A program made the position numbers and the translations under genes. The notes under the pieces are model-generated. The model saw only the letters and a list, made by a program, of their open reading frames with translations. It had not been told where the DNA came from and ran no database searches. Below are positions 1-10,954 of a stretch of 64,000 bases of DNA, in pieces. Where the stretch lies: positions 1 to 64,000 of the forward strand of contig JAUJYZ010000041.1 of the NCBI GenBank assembly GCA_033675265.1. The letters run 5' to 3'. Every line of letters begins with the position of its first letter. The first letter of the stretch is position 1. This DNA is from Actinostola sp. cb2023 (taxonomy: Eukaryota; Cnidaria; Anthozoa; Actiniaria; Actinostolidae).

Positions 1-2
1 CA

Positions 3-3000
3 TCTGGCGGAGTATTTGCGATGAAGGTTTCGTCAACAACCAAAATAGTTCAGTTACAGAATGAGGTGAGATGGCACACAATTGTCAACCCAATTTCATT
101 TCCATTTAGTTAATTTAAAACAATTTTAAAGCAAACAGAAAACCCACTAAGGATTATGGGATGTACAGGGTGTCTTAAAATGTCCATTTCTTGCAGGTCG
201 CAGAGAGGTATGGTTTCCCACCAAAAGTACAAAAGTGGATAGTGGGAAAGAAGATGGCAAAACCGACTGATACATTGGCCGAGTTATTCATAAGACAAGC
301 AGGATTTACGGCATTTTTGTATTTAGTTGCTGGTCAAACTGTTGGACTTAAACGGCAAGAGTTCGAACATTATGTTAACATGCACGACGAGAGAAAAAAG
401 GCTGGGTTACAGCTGTCGATCGAAGTGAGAACTGGTGGTAACCAGTCTCCTGTACCATCCGGCACCGTGGGGCTTGGTGCACAATTATCGAGGGCAGTGA
501 GCTTACCGTCTCTACCCACTATGGAGCAGTCTTCTGAAGCGTCTATCAATGCTGCGTCTATTGCTGCTGCTACTAGATCCAGCAATCCAGTGCCAGGACA
601 GGCACCGGTGGTGAATCCTCCTCAGACTGGGAACCCTGTGGCGCAAGGAATCTTTGCAGCCTCGTCAATAGATGATCTTCAGCACATGCTGGCGACATTT
701 GGCAGTGGGATGGCCCCAAGTATGCCAGTGCTTCAACCCGTGAACGAGAGGCCAAGCATTGGTGTCGAGGAGAGCGCGGTGGAGCCTCAGGGCTGGAAGT
801 GTATAGAATGTACATATGTTAACACGCCGACGAGACCCGGATGTGAAATATGTGGGGCGAACAGACCAGAGGATTATGTAGTACCGCAGAACCCACGCAT
901 AACCGATCAAGAGAGGACGAGACTTGAGAATGAACGACAAGAAGCAGAAATCTTCCAGCGGGTGAGTGTTGAACACTTGAGTTCTAGTTACAGTGTGCAA
1001 TCATATATGGAGAAGTCTTACTTAAAAAGTCTAATCTGGAAACCGTGCAAAATGTTGTGAAATTTCGTGAAACCATGCAAAATCTTATAAAGTTGTGCGA
1101 AATTTATCAAATTCCTGTGAAATTGTGCGAAACCTCGAAAAATGGTACAAAAATGCGAAATCTAGTAAAACCTTTCAAAGTCTTATTGAATCAATGAGAT
1201 GATATTCCTTAGCAGTACTTTGGGTTACTCTGATTGATTATTGCATCGTCCAACATGACATGAACACTGTTTTATTTCTTTGCGAATGTGCGAAATCAAA
1301 ACGGTCCACACATGCACTTTTGGGGCATTACTTTGGCGTTCGTTATTTTCAGAGTGTAACATGTAAAATTTAATAAAGTTCTCTCGCAACGATATTATTG
1401 AGATCTCGGCATAGGAATAACCTTGGCAAACTGTGTGTTTCTTCCTCGTTTTATTTAATTTAACCATAGTCAATAGATTTAACATATTTACGAGCATTCA
1501 CACTACTAGTGTATCTTCAGGGCTAAAGTAGCATGGAAACAATTCATTATACACCTATTTAAAAAAATGTTGGCATCTGAAATCTGAATCTGAAATCTGA
1601 GACCAAGAGGGATTGTAATGCACAAGAACTTTATTAGTATTGTGAGTATAAGTTGTGATCTATCTTGTAATTACTGGAATATGCAACGACCTTTAGGCAA
1701 AGACCTACGTTGGCGAATAGTGTGGCTATGAGTGTTTTTAGGTCACAGATTCAGATTTCAGATGCCAGTATACAGCAAGGGATCTATTATTCCACTACAT
1801 TTTACTTTGGTTCGTTCAAGTTCGGTCATTTTTATACTCCGTTTCCGCGTACTACTGTGTAATACGCTGTCATATTTTGCGTGTTCTCTTGACCTCAAAT
1901 GGTAAGATGACGCACAAGTGGAATAATAATTCACAGTATTATTAGTGTTTGTAAAGCACGCACCAAAGCTGCCTAATTTAGTGTGTCCGAGTAAGATTGG
2001 TAGAGCAAGGACTGAACTGTACAAGCAACTAGTTTGCTTGTTTAGCGTGGAATATTTGATTCACCACCCGGCGGTCAACCTCAACTTGATTTGTTTGGTC
2101 GGTTCCCACTCTCCCTCGCTTTTGCAGCTCTTTCCTTGTCCTCCATTCCACCCTCGCATCATTGCGATTTTCTGCGCGTAGCTCAACATTATCCTTCCTT
2201 ACTGGACAGAAGGACAGTCGGCAACCCTTTTTTCCTTACTCTTCAAAACTTAAAATCATTTTCCCATGATGCCTTGTTTTATCTACCCAAACTGCATTGT
2301 GGGTCAATTTTGAGCACGTGATCTTCATTTTGATTACACCCACAATGCATCGAGCCCGCTGCGGGTTTTTTTCTGAACATACCCACAATGCACCATCAGG
2401 AGCCCATAAGTAGGAGCGTCCATACGGTATTGGATAGTGTCACAGCGTTTTCACAAGTGTGGTTATTTTTAGAACAGTTTTCCCGCGAATTTTGACCAAT
2501 CAGAGAACGTTTCTGGTATGACGTATTTTTTGAATTTTGATGAGATGACAGGTAAAATAAAGATGGCCTCCGATACGGCGATAGCGACAAAGAGTGTTCT
2601 TCAAGTGAAATAAACTACGAATCGTCTAGTGATAGTGAGAGCAGTATTGAGTCATTCGGTACAACAGAATCACTTGAAAGTGATAGTGGTGACGATTGTG
2701 CTTCTAAAGGGATCCAAAGCAAGTGCCGGTTCGAAGAACTCGAACACGAAGGGACCGACTGAGAAGCTGTTGTAGCGTGTGGATGCAAATAATTAGCCGA
2801 AGACTTTCAAATACATATTTTCGTCTAAACTATTTCGTCAGAAAGTGAATTCAATTTATTCTTGGATGTGGTTTAGTGGTATCTTGTAATTATCGTTGTG
2901 GAGTTTGAAGATTGACGACAAGGCTATTAGCTGCTATTCAAAAACAAATTCGCTGAAACTGCATGATGAGCGACAAGACGAGTGAATCAAATTACAAATA

Positions 3001-6000
3001 AGACTGGTGAAAGTAAGCGTATTTGTTGTGTCTTTTCTGTTACCTAAAATGACTTAAAAATGGATTGTGAATATTTTTTGTGAGTCTGCCGATTTGAAAT
3101 ATATTAATAAAAACACCTTCATTCAAGTTTTGATGTTTAATTTAATGGCTTCACTGAGCTTATTATTTACACACGCTTCACTGTCAATATAAAGACTAAA
3201 GTTGAGCGAAACTGACTCAAAGTTGCTTTGTTTTTAAATTCAGTGACCTTCATTTACTGCGCCGGTACTCAGTATTATGCGAACTCAGACATTCAATCGG
3301 CTGGAACTTGTCACTGAATTAATCAAATTCAAAACTCAAACGAATTGAAAACTAAACTGATACATTCTTCGACCAAATGATCCATAATGTACTAGCTCAA
3401 AATCATATTTGGTTTCCATTTGGTGGGTCTTCTGACTTTTATTTTTAAGTTTTCTGATTTTTCATGTTGATTGACGGCAGCGAAAAAACCAAATTACAAG
3501 CCAATTGCCTAAATAGACTATCGCTTTCAATGCACCTTACTTGACTTGACTTTGACTTTCTAACGTTTCAGAGGCACAACGCTTCATAATACGTTTGTAT
3601 TTCTCCGTGAGGTAAACACGCGTTCACATTATCTATCCTCGAAACTCTGCCACGAAACCGCCTGGCCATCACTTCAATTCAAATCCTGTAAGTTCGTGAC
3701 TTCGTTCGGGAAAAGCAGTCTAGAATTTTAGGTCAAGGTTCAAAGCAGCGGCCTATGGAATCCCGGGAAGTTGTTGGTATGATAAAATTGTGAGTCAGAC
3801 ACAAAGAAAACTGGATAATCCTGACTTTTATTTGTACATTCATCTCTTCGAGTCTTTCGAAATTCCGCCATTTTATTTTTGACGTGAAACCGGAAATGAA
3901 ACCGCCATACCGGAAACGTTCTCTGATTGGTCAAATGACCTTCTTTCGCGGGAAAACTGTTCTAAAAATAACCACACTTGTGAAAACGCTGTGACACAGA
4001 CCCAATATAGAGCATGGACGCTCCTACTTATGGGCTCCTGGCACCATCTGTTTTTTTTTTCCCTGGACGTACCCACAATGCACCATCGCCAATCTGAAAT
4101 GCTCTCTTTCTCATTCTTTGTTTTTGGTCATGTTCACTCTAGGCTGGAATGATGAACACTCTATTGTCGCGCCTTGGTGACGTCCCAGATTGATTGACCG
4201 TTCAGTCCTTGCTTTGCAAGTCATTACTAGGCATTCAAGTCCCGTATGTTAGAACCTAGTCTCTCAAACAACAACGCGTGCAAGTTGTCGTGCATTTTGG
4301 GCTCCGTCTCACTATTACATAATCACAATGTATTTTTAAGTCACATGATTAACTTAGGACGGACGCTTAGTAGCGCAGAGTAACTATTGACAGCTTGCGT
4401 GCTTGCGTTCATGCATATTGCACTATACCTAAGTTGTGGTCACACTGAGTCCGTGGTAAACGCCCATGGCCAATCAGTTTTGACCATCATTTCCCAAGGT
4501 AAATATCCCGAGGTGAATCACCATAGAAACGTCAAAAAGAACAAAAGAAAAGCCCATGACACTTAGCTAACTCAAGAACTTTCGATCTCCCAAGATAGTG
4601 CGACCAGTTAGATTGCTTTGTATTGTAGTCGACCGCGGCGAACTGAGCTGCATGTAAACACTAATACCCTGGTAAATTAATGGAAAACACTAGATCCCAA
4701 TAACCAAAACCAGGTCAAGATTTGAATAACAATAGATGCCTCGTTCTACAAAGACATGTCCTGAATATGTCTTTGTAGAACGAGGCATATCTAACAATAG
4801 TTCCTATTTTTATTCAAATCTTGACCTGGTTTTGGTCATTGGGATCTAGTGTTTTCCTAAATTAATACCCCACGGTCATGTAACCTGGTCAGCGGATTCT
4901 ACGTTGAGAGTAACAGTAACTATTATTTAGTATCGCTTGTGAGGGGATCATGATTGCTGTGCAATATTTGTTGCCCTAATAATATATTACACATTTGGTA
5001 TTGCACGTTGCAATTTGACATGTTTATTATGGTGTAATAAATGATGTACCAGTATATATAAGGCATCTTTCCATGCTTACATATTGCACAAGCATTCCGA
5101 GTGTACATTGCGCAGTACGCATTACATCTGGCATTGTGCATTGCGGCACTGCGCTTTTATTGTATTCTATTCTATCGCACGCTAGATTACTCTCAACCAC
5201 CATTGCGTTTTGCACATTGCTGAATATTGCGCAGTGCATTGATATTGCACATTGCTTATGCATATTCAATTGTAGATGCAATATGGACGAATGCCGCTTG
5301 CCTCACTGTACTTTTAGTGTTTCCCACTGCATGCTGCAAATCCGCTATATAGATCTATTGCGTACTGCGCATGCCATCAATCTAGTCTCAAGTGATTAAG
5401 TGCATTACGTGGTATGGATTGTGTCCCGAAACCCAAGATGTAAATAGTAGCCATGTTTTCACGCTAGTTTCAATGTGCTACAATTCCCTTCTACCGCTGA
5501 TTTATTGTACGGTGTACCGACTCACGATTTGTAACCGTACCACAGGCAACCCAACCATTTCTGAGGATATCAATTGTGCGCGCATCTTCATGGATGGGCT
5601 TCCTGTGCTAGAGGGCCTGGGATGAGTATTATATTGGGCTTCCTGTGTTCTTACGAATCGCGCGTGCGTAAGGACACAGGAAGCCCACCAATATATTTAA
5701 AACTCGCAGGCTCTACCACAGGAAGCCCGTCAAATATTTGATTCTTAACAATAGCCGCAGAAGAAATGGTTGGGCTACCTGTGTCCATACCGTAGGTTTC
5801 CACTTTTTCGAAAATGACTCTTAATCGTATACATTCTCTTGTCAATCTATATATGTGGTAACACTGGGTTGGGATAGCCATGCGCCCGCGTTACTTTTGA
5901 TCAGCACTAGCCTTTTCGTGTTATGCCGAAAGAAAGCAGGCTTATGTCTGAACAATGCCGGTAAACGACCAATGGGATTTAAGCTCAGGTGATAGTGGTC

Positions 6001-9000
6001 TAAGTAATGGACGCTGATGATGTAATGCGCATGCATATGACATTCACATGAAGCTTGCGCAACATAATGCGCAATATAAATGTAATTTAAGGTAATACCG
6101 GCAACAAAATCGTGCAACTTGTCTCGCAACATTGTTGTGTTGCAAGTTGAAGAGAAAATGTTGCTCGTATTACCATTGCGCGCGCACATTTTCTTTGTTG
6201 CACGAAGTAGAAGCCCTCTACTCTTCGCAACAAGCAAAATGGGTTGCGCACAGAGTGGTAATAGGAACAACATTTTCTCTTCAACTTGCAACGCAACAAC
6301 ATTGCGCGACAAGTTGCACGACTTTGTTGCCCGTGACAGTCATCAAAAGTTTCATTCTGGTAACCGCTGTTCAAGAGGAATGACTTCGACAAGTCTACGC
6401 AAGCCACAAACTTTCTTTGGTGTCTAATCCAGTGCACTGTATAGATAAAGATGGCGGCTGTACCCTTTTCCCACAGTCCTTTGCTAACCTATATCAATAG
6501 AGTCGGTTACCGCACCGTCACCGCACCGCGCCATGCCGTATTGAAAGAGTTTGATTGGATGAGATGCATCTACACGCTTTTTGATTGGTTCAAAAAGGAA
6601 GCCATTTGAGTGTCACAGTACCGTAGGTTTCACACTCGTACGAAAACGACTCTATTATATATTATTTTACATCTACAAACGCGCGCTCTTCACACCTTGG
6701 AAATTAGTCGACTTAACTATAACTTTTTATAATGCTAATACATACAGGGACATAGGGAAGGGAGGGTCAGTAGGTGGTTGATAGAGCAGATTTCGTTTGA
6801 CTAAAAACCCGTGGCGTGATCGTGATGTTTTACGATTTCGACGCGACCGTGCCGGCCGTGGTTTTTACGAAATCCACTAAATGTTAAAGATGTTATAAAT
6901 AAATTGTTATAACTTTTATAGATCAAAGTATTAATTTTTTAAACTCCCCGCCTAGTCCCCCTCCCTACCCCACTGTACTTATACATTGAACACGTGATTC
7001 CTTTAGACATTGAATCAGCAACAGCAGGAGCAAGAGGTGGCACGTGAGATGAACTTTCGTCAGCTGGTACAAACGGCACAACAGAGTCTTATCAGCAATA
7101 CTGAAGAGTTCGACTGCGCTATTTGTTATACGACAGTAGTGCCAGGCGAGGGAGTCATGCTGAGGGAATGTCTTCACTGCTTCTGTAGGTGAGTTGACGG
7201 CGAACTGCTGGTAGCGCTGAGGACCTCTGGGAAGGTTCCGTGCGATCACTGCCTGTCTGTCTGTCTGTCTGTGTCTGTCTGTCATGAAAAGCAATTTCAG
7301 TGTAAAGTTGATGATTAAGTTCATTCATTCTGTCTGTGTCTGTCTGTCTGTCTGTCTGTGAGTCTGTCTTTGTCTGTCTGTGTCTGTCTATCTAGCTCTG
7401 TCTGTCTGTCTGTTTGTGTCTGTGAGTCTGTCTGTCTGTGTCTGTCTGTTTCTGTCTATGAGTCTGTCTGTCTGTAAATCTGTCTGTGTGTCTGTTTGCC
7501 TGTGTCGTCTGTCTGTGCCTGTCAGTCTGACTCAAGTCGTATTATTTTGCCTTGAAGGGATTGCCTTAGGGAGCACATACGTAATTGCACCGATCCAGAA
7601 GTCCAGTGTCCATTCCAGGACAACGAATTCGCCTGTCATTTTGTCATCACAGCGCAAGAGATCAAAGCTGTAAGTACTGCACGCCTTAACATAAACCCCA
7701 TGAAACTTTGTAATGTTGTAGTTTTGTCGTTCAGAGATGATTTTAAAAACAACTAGACGGACGTCCAATGCGCAAGCAAAAAGGGAATCAAAGTTTTTTC
7801 ATTTCAATTGTGTTGCAGTTGCTCCCCGAGCAAGACTTCAATAGATTTCTCCACCGTAGCCTAGTAACGGCTGAAAGTCAAGCTGCTAATAGCTTCCACT
7901 GCAAGACGCCCAACTGCCCAGGGTGGTGCATATACGAAGACAATTCCAACATCTTTCACTGTCCGGTTTGTCAGAAGGTCAACTGCCTGACCTGTAAAGC
8001 CATACATCACCCAGAGATGAACTGTAAAGAGTACCAAGAAGACTTGCAACGACGTGCACAGAACGACGACGCAGCGAAGCAAACTCAGAAGTTCCTCGAG
8101 GTTTGGCATGAACACCGGACGTGACACACACACGAAAAAAATGAACACCGACACAAAAAAACACGTGATATTGCATTACTATTCTTCAGATCAGAACACC
8201 TTATGATAACTTTGTCCAAACTTTTCTTTCGTATACATATTTCAGTTCTATCTTGTGGCTCACCTTATGACAACTTTGTCCAAACTTTTCTTTCGTATAC
8301 ATATTTCAGTTCTATCTTGTGGCTCACCTTATGACAACTTTGTCCAAACTTTTCTTTCGTATACATATTTCAGTTCTATCTTGTGGCTCACCTTATGACA
8401 ACTTTGTCCAAACTTTTCTTTCGTATACATATTTCAGTTCTATCTTGTGGCTCACCTTATGACAACTTTGTCCAAACTTTTCTTTCGTATACATATTTCA
8501 GTTCTATCTTGTGGCTCACCTTATGACAACTTTGTCCAAACTTTTCTTTCGTATACATATTTCAGTTCTATCTTGTGGCTCACCTTATGACAACTTTGTC
8601 CAAACTTTTCTTTCGTATACATATTTCAGTTCTATCTTGTGGCTCACCTTATGACAACTTTGTCCAAACTTTTCTTTCGTATACATATTTCAGTTCTATC
8701 TTGTGGCTCACCTTATGACTACTTTGTCCAAACTTTTCTTTCGTATACATATTTCAGTTCTATCTTGTGGCTCACCTTATGACAACTTTGTCCAAACTTT
8801 TCTTTCGTATACATATTTCAGTTCTATCTTGTGGCTCACCTTATGACAACTTTGTCCAAACTTTTCTTTCGTATACATATTTCAGTTCTATCTTGTGGCT
8901 CACCTTATGACTACTTTGTCCAAACTTTTCTTTCGTATACATATTTCAGTTCTATCTTGTGGCTCACCTTATGACTACTTTGTCCAAACTTTTCTTTCGT

Positions 9001-10315
9001 ATACATATTTCAGTTCTATCTTGTGGCTCACCTTATGACTACTTTGTCCAAACTTTTCTTTCGTATACATATTTCAGTTCTATCTTGTGGCTCACCTTAT
9101 GACTACTTTGTCCAAACTTTTTCTTTCGTATACATATTTCAGTTCTATCTTGTGGCTCACCTTATGACAACTTTGTCCAAACTTTTCTTTCGTATACATA
9201 TTTCAGTTCTATCTTGTGGCTCACCTTATGACTACTTTGTCCAAACTTTTCTTTCGTATACATATTTCAGTTCTATCTTGTGGCTCACCTTATGACTACT
9301 TTGTCCAAACTTTTCTTTCGTATACATATTTCAGTTCTATCTTGTGGCTCACCTTATGACTACTTTGTCCAAACTTTTCTTTCGTATACATATTTCAGTT
9401 CTATCTTGTGGCTCACCTTATGACAACTTTGTCCAAACTTTTCTTTCGTATACATATTTCAGTTCTATCTTGTGGCTCACCTTATGACTACTTTGCTCAT
9501 TTCACATCGATCGAACCAATTGTATGTGCGCGATAGAATATCAAAAGGACGCGTGCGCAGACATATACAGTACATTTGTTTTTCAGACCGCAATAGTTTA
9601 GTTGGACCGTTTGTCATCTAACACCCTGTGACTACTTCTTTTCTCGTTTCCAGCTTTTAAAACACCCTGTAACTACGTTAGCACTTTCCAGTGACAGTAC
9701 TTCTTCAAGAACTCGACTAACATTTTTTATAATAATATAGTATACCCTATGTCGACTTTTCTCATTCCAGCAAATGATAGCCAAGGGTGACGCCATGAAG
9801 TGTCCGCAATGTGAGATAATTCTTCTGAAGAAAGATGGATGTGATTGGATGAGGTGTAGCATGTGTAGGATGGAGATTTGCTGGGCTACGAGGGGACCTC
9901 GGTGGGGTCCACAGGTGAGTCACATGACTGTAGGATAATGACAAGGATGATGATAGTGATGATGCAGTACATAATGATGATGATTAACAATGACTGTTGT
10001 AGTGATGATGATGGTGTTGATGATGATGATGGTGTTGTGATAATGATGGACACGATGTATGGCGATGATGGTGATACATCCCGGGTGAGGATAGTAACGG
10101 CGAAAATAAAATAACTGTTGATGATGATGACAGTACCCGACGGTGATGATGACTGTCATGATGCTGATTGACTGGTTATGATGGACAGATGATGACTATG
10201 CATGTACTGATCATTGTATTTAATACGTTCACAGGGCGTAGGTGACCTCACTGGAGGATGTAAATGTCGAGTGGGAGGCAAGAAGTGTCATCCTAAATGC
10301 CGAAACTGTCACTAA
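3..10315 (+). CDS. RBCK1: HOIL-1/RBCK1-type RBR E3 ubiquitin ligase (5' partial)
   Basis: Exons read as 3-65, 197-961, 7007-7188, 7570-7669, 7819-8100, 9771-9914 and 10235-10315 (stop TAA); all phases match, giving 538 visible residues. Domains in order: a ubiquitin-like fold across exons 1-2 ([10 protein letters not shown], then FTAFLYLV, as in HOIL-1); an NZF finger near residues 220-250 (GWKCIEC, then [11 protein letters not shown]); RING1 near 312-358 ([16 protein letters not shown]); IBR near 390-440 ([26 protein letters not shown]); RING2 near 474-538 ([16 protein letters not shown], ending CHPKCRNCH). Known for the family: HOIL-1 is a LUBAC subunit and its RBR makes ester-linked ubiquitin. 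The Cys and Trp of DGCDW and the final His match what I recall as the human catalytic or specificity positions, which suggests an active enzyme. The true N-terminus (LUBAC-tethering region in vertebrates) lies left of the window. The donor after exon 5 (GTTTGG) is weak, but the protein aligns without a gap. Confidence 0.95.
1550..1772. mobile_element. TA-flanked MITE (CACCTATTT end)
   Basis: The left end reads TACACCTATTTAAAAAAATG followed by GGCATCTGAAATCTGAATCT. The right side carries the inverse (AGATTCAGATTTCAGATGCC) and ends AGTATA. The left terminus resembles the TACACCTATTTC ends at 43781 and 49725, so it probably belongs to the same Tc1/mariner-like group with TA target sites. Confidence 0.6.
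2397..4040. mobile_element. DNA transposon with long inverted ends and 7-bp target duplication
   Basis: Terminal inverted repeats of about 140 bp start CAGGAGCCCATAAGTAGGAG and end with the complement CTCCTACTTATGGGCTCCTG. The 7-bp direct repeat GCACCAT flanks both sides (2390-2396 and 4041-4047). The interior has a short acidic, serine-rich reading frame (about 2620-2760) that stops, so it looks non-autonomous or decayed. The end sequence resembles the CACAGGTAGCCC ends at 23524 and 25731, which also have 7-bp duplications. Confidence 0.85.
4682..4857. mobile_element. Short foldback element
   Basis: Arms of about 75 bp starting GGAAAACACTAGATCCCAAT are mirrored at the right end. A central inner palindrome of GCCTCGTTCTACAAAGACAT and its complement sits at 4739-4787. 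It has no coding capacity and lies in the HOIL-1 intron. Confidence 0.8.
4920..5400. repeat. Region of irregular TTGCGCA/TTGCACA words
   Basis: Words such as ATTGCGCAGT, ATTGCACATTGC and CATTGTGCATTGC recur at irregular spacing on both strands. The words are nearly self-complementary (TGCGCA), which leaves overlapping open frames on both strands. I see no fixed period and no gene. Confidence 0.5.
5541..5790. mobile_element. Nested fragments with CACAGG(A/T)AGCCC ends
   Basis: Five termini of the CACAGGAAGCCC / GGGCTACCTGTG type fall within 250 bp (near 5541, 5594, 5637, 5681 and 5706, plus 5774), in both orientations. This looks like repeated insertion of one transposon family into its own copies. 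No reading frame of interest. Confidence 0.6.
6099..6333. mobile_element. Foldback MITE with two-level inverted repeats
   Basis: Outer arms GGCAACAAAATCGTGCAACT and its complement enclose inner arms GTTGCAAGTTGAAGAGAAAA and its complement. The self-complementarity opens long but meaningless frames on both strands. It lies in the HOIL-1 intron. Confidence 0.75.
7249..7535. repeat. (TCTG)n microsatellite in HOIL-1 intron
   Basis: Imperfect TCTG/TGTC tetranucleotide runs with TGTGTC interruptions fill most of the 381-bp intron between the two RING1 exons (7189-7569). The open frame here is repeat-derived. Confidence 0.9.
8197..9495. repeat. 64-bp minisatellite, about 20 copies, in HOIL-1 intron
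   Basis: The unit starts CACCTTATGACAACTTTGTC and repeats every 64 bp (starts at 8197, 8261, 8325 and so on). Copies are nearly identical; the main variation is GACAAC versus GACTAC, and one copy near 9120 has an extra T. Each unit contains a pyrimidine stretch followed by CATATTTCAG, so each carries an acceptor-like site. The array fills most of intron 8101-9770. Confidence 0.97.
9930..10180. repeat. (GAT)n-rich low-complexity intron
   Basis: Imperfect GATGAT and GATGGT trinucleotides dominate the last HOIL-1 intron (9915-10234). Open frames on both strands here are compositional. Confidence 0.85.
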
Positions 10316-10954
10316 TCTAATATAGTTAGTCTTGTTTTAATTCAACCTCTAAGCATCTTTGGGGACCCAGGGGCTTCTCTTCTCCTCCCGACCCCACCCC
10401 CTGCCATACGTCCTCCCCACCCCCCTTTCCTGGGTTTCTCCTTCCTCGCCGAGTGTCCCTTGGTCCCCCGAGGATGCCCCCAGAGATAATCATTTTGTAT
10501 TATAATATTTTGTACATTTGAACATTTACTGACGTTCAAATTGTTAGGAATACTATTCAAATTGTAGCAGCGGAGTTTTCACAGCAAAGCCATAGTAGAA
10601 ACGAAACGAGAGTCAGACTCGTACCCAGTCACTTCTCTTACCCATTTTGTTTCCCAAGCGCCTTTGCGCGCTTTCTTTAATTATTTACCCAGATTCCATT
10701 GCCAGTAGAGTAAGGTAAGTAAAGACTGGGTACGACTCTGAACGAGAGTACTATGACCTACCATGGTCTGCTTACGTACTTTAACGACAAAGCAAAAAAA
10801 CACCACAATTGGGTAACAGGCATTATATATTAATACATTCAAATTAGACCAGTTTTTTAATAAACCACATATTCTTTATTTAACCACAATTCTTCTAACA
10901 ACTACAAAACCGAATAAATAAACCACAGAAATAACAGAGGAATAATTTGAAAAT
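10316..10954. other. Convergent intergenic gap between HOIL-1 and gene A
   Basis: About 640 bp separate the stop codon of HOIL-1 (+) from that of gene A (-), so both 3' untranslated regions must fit here. TTTATT at 10875 reads AATAAA on the minus strand and may serve gene A. I see no clear AATAAA close to the HOIL-1 stop. Near 10600-10740 there is an imperfect inverted repeat (AGAGTCAGACTCGTACCCAG and its approximate complement). Confidence 0.5.

Larger units (their letters stand above)
962..7006 (+). other. Large repeat-filled intron of the HOIL-1 gene
   Basis: The 6-kb intron between the NZF exon and the RING1 exon has a GTGAGT donor at 962 and a TTTAG acceptor ending at 7006. I see no extra coding exon. 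It holds several inverted-repeat elements listed separately (1550-1772, 2397-4040, 4682-4857, 5541-5790, 6099-6333) and a stretch at 4920-5400 rich in TTGCGCA-like words. Bases 1040-1170 repeat variants of GTGAAATTGTGCGAAAC. Confidence 0.8.

Noticed and set aside
5842..6437. Overlapping frames of 83-156 residues on both strands
   Set aside because: They lie across the foldback element 6099-6333, and the frames follow from its inverted repeats.
8197..9495. CRISPR-like array
   Set aside because: Units are directly tandem with no unique spacers, and the setting is a eukaryotic intron; the same holds for the 67-bp and 22-bp arrays.
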